A stretch of 33,158 nt of DNA from an uncultured Luminiphilus sp. (GCA_943789425.1 CALSUB010000015.1:1-33158); one strand, 5' to 3'. Shown: positions 10,836 through 19,473, numbered from the stretch's first letter. Notes: generated by a model from the letters alone, not told the origin. Numbers and translations are program-made.

Positions 10836-11028
10836 GGTCACTTCCTTTTTACGTTTACCAAAGGATAGAGTGTGGCACAGCCGCCCTAACAGGCCCAATA
10901 GCGGCGTTTTGGGTCGCCCACTGTGGCAAAGTCGCATAGACAGCGCCGCGTAAAAATACTTAAAGTTCAAATTATCGAATATTGAGAATGCACTGGGTCG
11001 TTTTGGCGCTCAGTCTCAGAGGATTTTC

Positions 11029-12311
11029 TTGGACCACACGGCACTTACGAATCACTCCCCGTTCAGTCGAGGGCTCCAAAGAGAGACAAAGCGGGCAGCC
11101 GTTTTATCCTGCGCAGCCAAACTCCTCAATACCAAAGGTGCCCGATCTACCACCCTGACCGATATCGCCAGTCGACTGGGCCTGACCAAAACCAGTCTGT
11201 ATTACTACGTGTCCAACAAAGAAGACCTCATTTATCAATGCTATCAGGCCAATATGCAACAGGCCCATGATCAGCTCGATTTGGCAGTGCAACAACACTC
11301 GGCACCACTGGCCTGCCTCCTCGCATTTTTTGAAAGCCAAATTGCCACAACGCTTCGATCTCTGGACGGTGAAGGCGATTTTTATGCCGCACCGCTCGAG
11401 TTTGCGTCACTCAAGGCCGAGCATCGCACGGTATTAGAAGCGGCGTATCGCCAACTCTTGGGACGGCTCATCGACTTATTAAAGCGCGGGATTGAATCGG
11501 GGCATATCAGACCCTGCGACCCGATCGTAACGATTCGCGCCATGATTGGCGCCATGGACTGGTCGTTTTATTGGCTTTATGAAATGCCTCGTGACGAGGC
11601 CGAACAAGTGATTGATGTCGTCCGCGACCTGCTCACTCATGGACTGTTAAACCCCAACAGCAATTATTCCCCTGGCCAACAAGCCGACCTTGCGATTTTT
11701 TCAGAGCAAGAACCTGCTTTTGATCGAGACACACAAAACCGCTTAAAGCAGGAAGCATTTTTGAAGGCCGGCACCCGCTGCTTTAATCAAAAAGGATTCA
11801 GCGGCACCTCGTTGGACGAAATCGTCGAGCAGCTCAACGTCTCTAAGGGGGCGTTTTATTATCACTTTGCGAATAAAGAAGCGCTGCTCACACAGTGTTA
11901 TGACTATACGCTAGACCAATTAGAGCGGGTTATCACCCACGTCGAGCACATCGATGCGACACCTGCCGCTCGCCTCGATGTCGCGATGCGGCTTATTTTT
12001 AGCTTGCAAAACTCCGAGCAGGGGCCGCTGATTCACTTTAACTCGATTACGGCACTACCTCCCGATGTGCGGCGGCGGTTACTCGATCGACTGAATGCAG
12101 TCCATAGCACCCTAGAAACGTTCATCACTGCGGCAACGGCGGCCTCCCAATTTCGAACGCTGCCAGCGGTATCGTCATTCAATTACTCACCGGCACCCTC
12201 AATGCCGCGATCGATCTCAACGAATGGCAAGCCATCGATTCCATTGACCAAAGCGCCGTCGATTACTGCGCGCTTTTTTTCCATGGGCTGGCGCCTTCTG
12301 CCGCCCCATAA
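11029..12311 (+). CDS. Tandem-domain TetR-family transcriptional regulator, one frameshift
   Basis: Two complete TetR units lie in one protein. The first HTH is in residues ~20-65 (TTLTDIASRLGLTKTSLYYY). The second is in residues ~235-285 (TSLDEIVEQLNVSKGAFYYH). Each is followed by its own ligand-binding helical region. The TTG at 11029 is used because AGAGGA lies about 6 nt upstream. The frame breaks at about 12130-12150 (one base missing); in the corrected frame the C-terminus continues as IVIQLLTGTLNAAIDLNEW and ends at TAA 12309-12311, about 427 residues. Without correction the gene appears fused to the following thioesterase. It is divergent from an enoyl-CoA hydratase and cotranscribed with tesB, so a fatty-acyl-CoA ligand is a reasonable inference. 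Confidence 0.85.
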
Positions 12312-12321
12312 GGACCTTGTT

Positions 12322-13161
12322 GTGAACCGCTTTACCGACGTACTCGCACACATCACGCCGCGCCAAACCGATGAGTATGCGTTTGTGGGCGACAGTCTGC
12401 TCCCCCAGCAACGTATATTTGGGGGGCAAGTCGTGGCTCAGTGCCTCATGGCCGCCAACCAAACGGTTCCAGCGTCTCTGCAAGCCCATAGCTTGCACGC
12501 TTATTTTTTGCGCGCAGGTGACCCGCACGAACCCATCCAGTTCGAAGTCGACCCCATTCGTAATGGCCGCTCCTTCGCCACGCGGCGCGTTGTCGCCCGC
12601 CAACACGACCAGGCGATCTTCAATACGTCGATCAGTTATCACGTTGATGAAGAAGGCGTATCGCACTGCTTCGACATGCCGCAACTGCCCCCTCCGCATC
12701 CAGAGGCAGACGATCTGTCCGGCTTTAGAGGTGCGACAACTCGGCCGGGCGATCCTAACTTGATCGATTTATATCAAATCCAACGACAACGGATCACCGA
12801 GTATCGCGCGGAGGCGCAACCTCCCAAGGGGCAGTCTTGGCTGCGCGTCGTGGGGCCGCTCCCCGATGACAAAGGGATGCATCAAGCCGCGCTCGCCATG
12901 ATTTCTGATATCTCGCTGCTCAGTACTGTCTTTTACCCTCACCCGCATCAAAACCCGATGAAACATTTTATGGCGGCGAGTCTTGATCACGCCATCTGGT
13001 TTCATCAGCACGGGAAAATGGATGAGTGGGTGCTGTATGACTGTGACACGCCATGGTCTGGTGGCAGTCGAGGCTATAGCCGCGGCTCATTGTGGTCTCA
13101 GGATGGCATCCTGCTCGCCTCGACAGCGCAAGAGTCGCTGATGCGTGTTAAACGCGGCTAG
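12322..13161 (+). CDS. tesB: Acyl-CoA thioesterase II (TesB family)
   Basis: This double-hotdog thioesterase hydrolyses acyl-CoA to free acid and CoA. The family pattern is clear: RIFGGQVVAQCLMAA, the first-hotdog core LHAYFLRAGD, PIQFEVDPIRNGRSFATRRVVARQ, and the second hotdog with SLDHAIWFHQHG and the final CDTPWSGGSRGYSRGSLW. The GTG at 12322 gives 279 residues, the usual size, and AAGGA (12310-12314) overlaps the TAA of the preceding regulator with 7 nt to the start. This shows it is a separate gene translated from the same message. Its TAG stop overlaps the stop of the convergent histidine-phosphatase gene inside the sequence CTAG. Confidence 0.92.
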   Translation: MNRFTDVLAHITPRQTDEYAFVGDSLLPQQRIFGGQVVAQCLMAANQTVPASLQAHSLHAYFLRAGDPHEPIQFEVDPIRNGRSFATRRVVARQHDQAIFNTSISYHVDEEGVSHCFDMPQLPPPHPEADDLSGFRGATTRPGDPNLIDLYQIQRQRITEYRAEAQPPKGQSWLRVVGPLPDDKGMHQAALAMISDISLLSTVFYPHPHQNPMKHFMAASLDHAIWFHQHGKMDEWVLYDCDTPWSGGSRGYSRGSLWSQDGILLASTAQESLMRVKRG

Positions 13162-13769
13162 TTGACGATACTTTCGAGCATGGCCCCGCGCGATGCCCAG
13201 CGCCACCGAGCGCCCTCTCTCTGCAAATGATGTATTGACCCGTTGGCCGGCAGGCACTGGACCACAGCATCCTCCTGTGAGATCGCCGCAGCAATGCTAT
13301 TGATCACCAAAAAATGCGTGAAGATCACGGTGGGGGCTGATAGCGCCTGCAAGGCTGTAAAAATGCCATCTCGCCAATCGTGTACCGCTGTGGGCAAGGC
13401 GGACCAGTTAGAGGCCAATGCCTGTTGCAACCACTCTGAGCGCTGCGCCAAGCCCTCTGGGGAGGGTAATTCGATAAAACGTTCGTCTGGTTGCAACACT
13501 GCGTCTCGAACACCGGCAAAAGGCGCGCCCGTCTGCACCGCGCGCTGCTTAGGGCTAGTCAGCAACTGGGCATCTAGTGGCACGATCGCGCTCAACTGCT
13601 GCGCCGCTGTGGCTGCTTGGTCATGTCCCAGCAGGGATAACCCCGGATCGATCTCTTGATCAAACGAAGCGGCGGCCTCGCCATGGCGCACCAACCAAAT
13701 GTCGGTCACGCAGGCACCGCGATCGCCACCAGGTACAGTGCCGGTGACGTTCCTCACCCAACCGGTCAT
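13158..13769 (-). CDS. Histidine phosphatase (phosphoglycerate-mutase-like) family protein, SixA-like
   Basis: About 203 residues with the catalytic motif IWLVRHGEAA near residue 24, a conserved Arg-containing LLTSPKQRAVQT segment, and a second catalytic His in VIFTHFLVINS. Such enzymes remove phosphate from small molecules or from phospho-His proteins; the target here is unknown. The ATG at 13769 overlaps the upstream stop in ATGA, which suggests translational coupling. An alternative GTG at 13709 would remove a 20-residue leader lacking family similarity. It is the last gene of the operon running from 19360, and its TAG overlaps the tesB stop. Confidence 0.82.
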   Translation of the reverse strand: MTGWVRNVTGTVPGGDRGACVTDIWLVRHGEAAASFDQEIDPGLSLLGHDQAATAAQQLSAIVPLDAQLLTSPKQRAVQTGAPFAGVRDAVLQPDERFIELPSPEGLAQRSEWLQQALASNWSALPTAVHDWRDGIFTALQALSAPTVIFTHFLVINSIAAAISQEDAVVQCLPANGSIHHLQREGARWRWASRGAMLESIVN

Positions 13770-14476
13770 CGATACGTGACCAACGACTCCCCCAATTGCT
13801 GACTCAGCAATTGCAGGTGCGCCGTATCGTTAAAGTTAGACAGCGAGATCCGCCCACGGGAAAAAATGAGCCGCGTGATCGAGCAATTGAAAACCGGTTC
13901 ATAAAATCCATAAATCTGATCGTGTCGCACGCCTAAGACCCAGCTCACTGCCGAGGCAATCGTCCCGCCAGAGGTAAAAATAGCGGTGTCACTGCCGCTT
14001 TCTGCGCAGTCCATTGCGTCCTCAAGGGCGCCTTTTACGCCATCGAGATAATCGGGCCACGACGCGGTACCGGGTAGCTCAGGGCAGTCGGGGGACACCC
14101 AGGCACTGAAGACGGCCTGAATGACTTTTTGGTATTGCTTACTGTCGTGACGCCCCACCTTCACCTGTTCGGCAAAGTTGGCATCACGCTCACACAAAAT
14201 CGGTAGCAGCGCCGCAATTTGCCCCTCGTTATCGACCTCATTCAAGCGGGGATCAATGCGCTGCACCGGCGGTCGCGGCTGGGCTTTTAGTACGCGCTCT
14301 CCGGTCTCGCGCTGTCGCGACAAATCGCCACTCACCGCTTGCCCAAAATCGAGACCAATGTCGGCAAAAAACTGCCCCGACAGATCCGCCTGGCGCTGCC
14401 CCAAAGGGGAGAGTTGGTCATAGTGATCGCTGCCAAAAGAAGCTTGGCCGTGACGTATCAGGTAAAGAGAAGCCAT
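13766..14476 (-). CDS. Histidine phosphatase family protein (phosphoglycerate-mutase-like)
   Basis: A 236-residue protein starting SLYLIRHGQASFG, with the nucleophilic His at residue 9 in the RHG motif, QLSPLGQRQADL, and a second catalytic region AIFTSGGTIAS. It is longer than SixA and resembles the broad phosphatase group rather than true glycolytic mutase. The Ser-Gly in place of a His at the second motif is noteworthy. The ATG at 14476 lies 3 nt after the aceK stop, with AGGATGTGAG inside the end of aceK as ribosome site. It is translationally linked (ATGA) to the next histidine phosphatase, so two related phosphatases follow the kinase/phosphatase AceK. Confidence 0.83.
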   Translation of the reverse strand: MASLYLIRHGQASFGSDHYDQLSPLGQRQADLSGQFFADIGLDFGQAVSGDLSRQRETGERVLKAQPRPPVQRIDPRLNEVDNEGQIAALLPILCERDANFAEQVKVGRHDSKQYQKVIQAVFSAWVSPDCPELPGTASWPDYLDGVKGALEDAMDCAESGSDTAIFTSGGTIASAVSWVLGVRHDQIYGFYEPVFNCSITRLIFSRGRISLSNFNDTAHLQLLSQQLGESLVTYR

Positions 14477-14478
14477 TG

Positions 14479-16239
14479 TTAACTCACATCCTGTAAGGTG
14501 GAAAAGCGCACTCGTCTCGGATAAGGATAAAAGTCCTCAACAAACCCATCGCGTAACTTATTCTGTAAGCGGATCCAAAAATCAGCGTCGTACAAATCAG
14601 CGTGCTGTGCATCGAAGGCGGCTCTGGCACGCTTGTTGCCGGAAAAAAACAGCCGAAACTCCTCAGGGAAAATATCCTTCGGCCCCACGGAGTACCAAGG
14701 CTGGCCAGACATTTCGTCGGCTTCGTCTCGGGGCTCAGGGATGCGTCTAAAATTGCAATCCAGCAATGGTTCGATTTCATCGTAATCGTAAAAGACCACG
14801 CGCCCGTGCCGGGTCACACCAAAATTCTTCAGCAACATGTCGCCCGGGAAAATATTGGCCGCCGCCAGTTCCTTGATCGCATTCCCATAGTCATTCATCA
14901 CATCAACCACTTCTTCATCAGTGGCTTCTTGTAGGTACAGATTGAGCGGGTTCATCCGACGCTCGACATAACAATGCTTAATGATCAGTGCACGGCCATT
15001 GATCTTAATTTGCGAGGAGCACGTGGCATGCAGCTCCTCCATCAGCTCGTCAGAAAAACGACTCGCATCGAAAACGAGATTATTAAACTCTTGTGTATCC
15101 GCCATTCGGCCCGCACGATCCCAGCGCTTCACCAAATGATATTTATCTTTAACAATTTGGTGCGTGACCTCTTTAGGCGGCGTAAAGCGGTCCTTAATAA
15201 TCTTAAAAACATACTCGTAAGACGGCAGAGTAAACACCGTCATCACCATTCCTTTAATACCCGGCGCCACAATAAATTGGTCCGCTGTCGAGCTGATATG
15301 CCGCGTTGCTGTGCGGTAAAAATAGGTTTTGCCATGGCGAAAATGACCGATCGCGCTGTAAATCTCTGAAATCTCTTTTTTCGGCATCAACTGCTGCAAA
15401 AACAGCACGTATTGAGAAGGGATCGACGCGTCCACCATGAAATAACTGCGCGTGAACGAGAACAATAAGCTCACTTGATCCGATCCAAAGACAAAAGCAT
15501 CGACCAGCACAGCGGGGTCTGTCGACGAGTCGTTATGCAGCATCGGCAACACAAAGGGCATTTGCTCGCCGTCTGCATAGAGCCGCCCGACAATATAGCT
15601 CGCTTTGTTGCGAAAAAAGTGGTGCTCCAATACCTGTAACTCGAGACCGGGGCAATTCAGATCAAAGCGTCCCGATAAGTGTTTCTCGATCGCGCGACAG
15701 ATACCGTCGACATCTCTTGAGAGATGCTCGTAAGGAATATTAAAGGCGAAGTCTGACAATAACTGAGTGAACGCAGACGACAGTCCCTCTGTCACACCAT
15801 AGTGCCGGACCACTCGCCCAATATCGACTGAAGGCACGTCGCCTTGCGGAGAAAACACAAACGCGTAGTCATTACGAATTGAGCGATGGCCAAAATGCGA
15901 GTTGAAAATAGAGTTGTAAAACGTTTCAGCGATTTCGAAGTTGGTCATGCCTTGCACTAATTTGGCATAAATCAACCGCGTCTCAGCCCAAAATCGCAGG
16001 TTCTCAATCTGCTCACCGGCAATGTGGCGCGCCACACCGAGGGTTTCCATCACCGTCTCTTTATACACATCGATCCGCTGGCTGGAGATCTCCTGCATCG
16101 ACGCCCACTCGGCTTGCTCAAATCGCGTGCGAGCCGCCAAGGTGATGTTCTCAAACTCCGCAAAGTAGGCGTAAAAGCCATTTAAAATGACGCGTGAAAA
16201 GCGCTGCTGTCGGTCCAAAAGACCTCCCTTGTCAGTCAT
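14479..16239 (-). CDS. aceK: Isocitrate dehydrogenase kinase/phosphatase
   Basis: This bifunctional enzyme phosphorylates and dephosphorylates isocitrate dehydrogenase, diverting isocitrate to the glyoxylate bypass during growth on acetate or fatty acids. At 586 residues it matches E. coli AceK (578). Seen are the regulatory N-terminal half, the nucleotide loop APGIKGMVMTVFTLPSYEYV with the following FKIIKDRF lysine, and the catalytic stretch NIFPGDMLLKNFGV then VVFYDYDEIEPL. The ATG at 16239 shares one base with the TGA of the SDR gene (TGATG), so translation is probably coupled; a TTG 3 bases earlier is possible. Unlike the enteric aceBAK layout, no isocitrate lyase or malate synthase gene lies beside it; its neighbours are acyl-CoA oxidation genes. 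Confidence 0.96.
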   Translation of the reverse strand: MTDKGGLLDRQQRFSRVILNGFYAYFAEFENITLAARTRFEQAEWASMQEISSQRIDVYKETVMETLGVARHIAGEQIENLRFWAETRLIYAKLVQGMTNFEIAETFYNSIFNSHFGHRSIRNDYAFVFSPQGDVPSVDIGRVVRHYGVTEGLSSAFTQLLSDFAFNIPYEHLSRDVDGICRAIEKHLSGRFDLNCPGLELQVLEHHFFRNKASYIVGRLYADGEQMPFVLPMLHNDSSTDPAVLVDAFVFGSDQVSLLFSFTRSYFMVDASIPSQYVLFLQQLMPKKEISEIYSAIGHFRHGKTYFYRTATRHISSTADQFIVAPGIKGMVMTVFTLPSYEYVFKIIKDRFTPPKEVTHQIVKDKYHLVKRWDRAGRMADTQEFNNLVFDASRFSDELMEELHATCSSQIKINGRALIIKHCYVERRMNPLNLYLQEATDEEVVDVMNDYGNAIKELAAANIFPGDMLLKNFGVTRHGRVVFYDYDEIEPLLDCNFRRIPEPRDEADEMSGQPWYSVGPKDIFPEEFRLFFSGNKRARAAFDAQHADLYDADFWIRLQNKLRDGFVEDFYPYPRRVRFSTLQDVS

Positions 16240-17030
16240 CAAGGGAGTTTAGGGGGGCTCATGCTCCGGCGCAATTTTCGCATACCACCAATCCAACGGT
16301 TGTAATTTTGCGCTTTGTTCAGATGATATTGCTCGACCTGCTCGTGGGGCAGTATGAGAAAGGACTCTTCGCGAAGTCCATCGATCACCGCTTGCGCCAC
16401 CTGCGCTGGGCTCAAGATGCCATCGATCCCTGCAGAACCGCCATCCGTTCCACCCAGCATGGCTGTATCGACTGCCTGCGGGCACAAACAACTGACTTTA
16501 ATGCCATCATCGCCGTGACTGATCGCCAGTGACTCGGCAAAGCCAATGGCCGCGTGTTTTGTGGTCGCGTAAGCCGCGGTATAGGGCTGACTCAAGAGCC
16601 CCGCCGCCGATATGGTGTGCAAGAAGTAACCCTCGCCGCGGCGAATCATCGCCGGCAGACACGCGCGCGCAGCATACACATGTGCCATCACGTGAATTTC
16701 CCAATTGGCTTGCCAAACTTCGTTAGCACTCGATGTCGCCCAGAAATCGCCGCCATCAAGATTCAGAATGCCCGCGTTTGAGCAAAAGAGATCGATTTGT
16801 CCAAACTGCGCCTCAACCTCCGACACCATCGCGGCGATGGCCGCTTCGTCTCTGACATCAAGGGTTACACCCACCGCATCCAGCTCGTCGGCCAGGGCAG
16901 CCACCGCCTCGCCATTCAGATCAGCAATGACGAGCGCTCGAACGCCTTCCTCGCGAAAGCGACGACACAAACCGGTGCCAATGCCGCTCGCACCACCGGT
17001 GACAACAACAACCTTACCGCTGAGTTCCAT
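16239..17030 (-). CDS. Short-chain dehydrogenase/reductase
   Basis: A classical SDR of 263 residues. The NAD(P)-binding glycine motif is TGGASGIG near residues 11-18, with ADL after beta-2 (an acidic residue there favours NAD). The NAG motif is SNAGIL, and the catalytic Ser and Tyr-Lys are in HTISAAGLL and YTAAYATTKHA. Its substrate is probably an hydroxyacyl-CoA or related alcohol, judged from its place after two acyl-CoA dehydrogenases; that is inference. The start at 17030 immediately follows the TAA of the preceding gene (TAAATG), and its stop overlaps the aceK start. Confidence 0.87.
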   Translation of the reverse strand: MELSGKVVVVTGGASGIGTGLCRRFREEGVRALVIADLNGEAVAALADELDAVGVTLDVRDEAAIAAMVSEVEAQFGQIDLFCSNAGILNLDGGDFWATSSANEVWQANWEIHVMAHVYAARACLPAMIRRGEGYFLHTISAAGLLSQPYTAAYATTKHAAIGFAESLAISHGDDGIKVSCLCPQAVDTAMLGGTDGGSAGIDGILSPAQVAQAVIDGLREESFLILPHEQVEQYHLNKAQNYNRWIGGMRKLRRSMSPPKLP

Positions 17031-18170
17031 TTAGGCGGCGAAGGCCGTCTCAACGAAGCGGTTACGATGGAAATTGGCATCACCAAACGTCGTATTGATC
17101 ATCATCAATCGCTTGGCGTAATGGCCAATATCAAGCTCATCCGTCATCCCCATACCACCGTGGATCTGGATGGCTTCGCCAAACACATGCTTGGCGTTTC
17201 GGTCGATCAACACTTTCAGCGCATGTATCGTCTCAGCCGCCATCGCGGGTTCCTGCTTGTATTCACACAACGCTTTAAACAACAGAGACTTGCACTGCTC
17301 ATAAGCCATCATGGTGTCGACCATGCGATGCTGTAGCGCCTGGTAAGAGCCAATCGCCACACCAAACTGCTCTCGCGTCTTGGCGTATTCCAGTGTTTTG
17401 GTATTGAGTACGCCCATAATGCCAACCGCTTCCGATGCCAGCGCGATAATCGCTTCATCGACCAGCGCCTCGACTACGGCTAGCGCGTTGCCTTCTTCTC
17501 CCAGCAATGCATCGGCCGGCAGCGCGACATCCTTAAACGTCACGTTAGCCACCCGCTGACCATCCATCATGGGGTAGTTCATCTTGTCGATACCCGCAGC
17601 GCTTGCCTCGACGATGAACAGGGACAAACCGGTTCGATCTGACTGCTCTCCTGAAGTCCGCGCCAAGACCACTAAATGATCTGCCTGCTCGCCATTAAAC
17701 ACCACGACCTTCTCGCCGTTGAGCACGAAGCCGTCCCCTGATGGGGTCGCGGTGGTCAGGCAATCATGCAGGGCAAAACGACTCTGACGCTCGACGTAGG
17801 CGAATCCGCCCAAAACGTCGCCACCGATCACACGCGGCAGCCACTCGGCTTGCTGCGCATCATTACCAGCGCGGGCGATCAATCCACCAAACAGCACCAC
17901 CGTCGGAAAATAAGGCTCGACGACGAGTCCTTTACCCAACTCCTCCATCACTACCGATAAATCCACAATATTGCCGCCAAAGCCGCCATGCTCTTCAGCA
18001 AAGGGAATCGACAGCCATCCCAGTTCGGCAAATAACTTCCAGTTGTCAGCGCTTAATCCTTTTTCTGACGCGACAATCGCTTTGCGAGTGTCCCAGTCGT
18101 AGTCGTCCTGAACGAAGCGTGCAATCGAATCACGCACCATTTGCTGCTCTTCAGTAAAATCAAAATTCAT
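17031..18170 (-). CDS. Acyl-CoA dehydrogenase family protein, divergent subunit
   Basis: 379 residues with the full ACAD layout: helical N-domain (FTEEQQMVRDSIARFV), beta domain and C-terminal helices with AIQIHGGMGMTDELDIGHYAKR. The middle-domain signature normally reading like EPGSGSD is replaced by VERQSRFALHDC. The usual C-terminal YEG that holds the medium-chain-type catalytic Glu reads FGD. These losses suggest a non-canonical, possibly structural subunit pairing with the adjacent dehydrogenase. The ATG at 18170 is preceded by GGGGAGAGAC and lies 14 bp after the upstream stop. No gene symbol is justified. Confidence 0.87.
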   Translation of the reverse strand: MNFDFTEEQQMVRDSIARFVQDDYDWDTRKAIVASEKGLSADNWKLFAELGWLSIPFAEEHGGFGGNIVDLSVVMEELGKGLVVEPYFPTVVLFGGLIARAGNDAQQAEWLPRVIGGDVLGGFAYVERQSRFALHDCLTTATPSGDGFVLNGEKVVVFNGEQADHLVVLARTSGEQSDRTGLSLFIVEASAAGIDKMNYPMMDGQRVANVTFKDVALPADALLGEEGNALAVVEALVDEAIIALASEAVGIMGVLNTKTLEYAKTREQFGVAIGSYQALQHRMVDTMMAYEQCKSLLFKALCEYKQEPAMAAETIHALKVLIDRNAKHVFGEAIQIHGGMGMTDELDIGHYAKRLMMINTTFGDANFHRNRFVETAFAA

Positions 18171-18184
18171 GTCGTCTCTCCCCT

Positions 18185-19360
18185 TTACTCAAGACCCAGC
18201 ACATATTTAGCAATGATGTTCTTCTGAACCTCATTAGACCCACCATAAATGGTAGCGGCACGACCGTAAAAGTAGCTCATACGTGCTTCCGTGGTGAATT
18301 CATGTCCGAGGGCATCGGGCTCGAGATCCGTAGGCAATACGCCTTGGTAGTAAGCAGCAATCTCCATTAACAGCTCCTGGGTTGCCTGTTGCAACTCAGT
18401 GCCTTTGATCTTCAGTAACGAGGACTCTGGCCCGGGAAAGCCACCCGCGGCCTGTGCCGCTAACGTGCGTAGCTCAGTGAACTCCAGCGCCATCAGCTCG
18501 ACTTCAATATCGGCCAACCGTTGCTGGAAACCGGGGTCATCGACCAAGCGTTGACCGCCGTTCTCTTCCTTCGCCGCGACCTCCTTGATGACACGCACTG
18601 CGCGCTTCACATCCGCAACGCCGGCAATGCCCGTGCGCTCATGAGCCAGCAGCGCCTTCGCGACAGTCCAGCCCTTGCCAATCTCGCCCACCACATTCTT
18701 GGCCGGTACGCGCACGTTGCTGAACTCCACCTCATTAAGGCTGTGATGGTTATCGATCGAGATAATCGGATTGACCTTAATGCCCTCGCTCTTCATATCG
18801 ATCAGGATAAAGGTGATGCCTTCCTGCTTTTTGCCTGAGTTATCGGTGCGCACTAGGCAGAAGATCCAATCCGCGTACTGGGCATAGGTTGTCCAGATCT
18901 TAGCGCCGTTAATAATGAAATCATCGCCATCTCGCTCGGCTTTGGTCTTGAGGCTTGCCAGGTCTGAACCGGAACCCGGCTCGGAATAGCCTTGGCACCA
19001 CCAATCCTCACTCTTCAGGATGCGGGGCAGAAAATACTCTTTTTGCTCATCGGTGCCGTAGGCCATGATCACATTGGCCACCATAACGAGACCAAAAGGA
19101 ATCACATTGGGGATGCCCGCCAGAGAGCGCTCGGTTTCATAGATGTATTTCTGCGTGGCCGTCCAGCCTGTGCCGCCGAACTCGACCGGCCAGTTAGGGG
19201 CAACCCAGCCTTTGTCATTGAGCTTGCGCTGCCATTCTTCCGCCCCTTCTTTATGACTGGAGCGCATTCGCTGCCGCAGCTCAGGCGTATACGCCTCCTG
19301 AAAAAAGTCACGTACCTCGTCGCGGAAAGCTAAATCTTCTGGGGAATAAGCGGTATCCAT
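18185..19360 (-). CDS. Acyl-CoA dehydrogenase
   Basis: A 391-residue flavoenzyme catalysing alpha,beta-dehydrogenation of an acyl-CoA. It has the FAD/substrate signature CQGYSEPGSGSDLASLKT near residue 122, NGAKIWTTYAQYADW, and the C-terminal IYGGSNEVQKNIIAKYVLG. The medium-chain-type catalytic Glu position is Gly (IYGG). A Glu at about residue 241 in LLAHERTGIAG occupies the place of the alternative catalytic base in isovaleryl- and long-chain-type enzymes. First gene of the operon that continues through the second dehydrogenase, SDR, aceK and two phosphatases. A candidate promoter lies 85 bp upstream. Chain-length specificity cannot be read from the sequence. Confidence 0.92.
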   Translation of the reverse strand: MDTAYSPEDLAFRDEVRDFFQEAYTPELRQRMRSSHKEGAEEWQRKLNDKGWVAPNWPVEFGGTGWTATQKYIYETERSLAGIPNVIPFGLVMVANVIMAYGTDEQKEYFLPRILKSEDWWCQGYSEPGSGSDLASLKTKAERDGDDFIINGAKIWTTYAQYADWIFCLVRTDNSGKKQEGITFILIDMKSEGIKVNPIISIDNHHSLNEVEFSNVRVPAKNVVGEIGKGWTVAKALLAHERTGIAGVADVKRAVRVIKEVAAKEENGGQRLVDDPGFQQRLADIEVELMALEFTELRTLAAQAAGGFPGPESSLLKIKGTELQQATQELLMEIAAYYQGVLPTDLEPDALGHEFTTEARMSYFYGRAATIYGGSNEVQKNIIAKYVLGLE

Positions 19361-19444
19361 GGTTCACCTCGCATCGCGTATAGGGGCCTCGCAGGACCAC
19401 CTGATTGAGTTTTTGAATCTTGAGTATGTTTTCTGAATTTAAGG

Positions 19445-19473
19445 AATGTAGGGAATTTACCCGGCGTTTGCAA
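19445..19473 (-). promoter_or_regulatory. Candidate sigma-70 promoter for the acyl-CoA dehydrogenase/aceK operon
   Basis: On the minus strand TTGCAA and TACATT are separated by exactly 17 nt; each matches 4 of 6 consensus bases. It sits in the 140-bp gap after cnoX, 85 bp before the first dehydrogenase ATG. No clear fatty-acid regulator palindrome was seen nearby. Confidence 0.33.

Noticed and set aside
10836-11028. TetR operator in the hydratase/regulator gap
   Set aside because: Only short direct TGTGGCA repeats and poor symmetry were seen; no palindrome strong enough to list.
1-12311. Programmed frameshifting as explanation for the broken genes
   Set aside because: Breaks are many, in both directions, without slippery sequences or common context, and hit core enzymes.
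11029-13161. A single 710-residue TetR-thioesterase fusion
   Set aside because: A one-base gap near 12130-12150 creates it. In the corrected frame the regulator ends at 12311 and TesB has its own GTG and AAGGA ribosome site.
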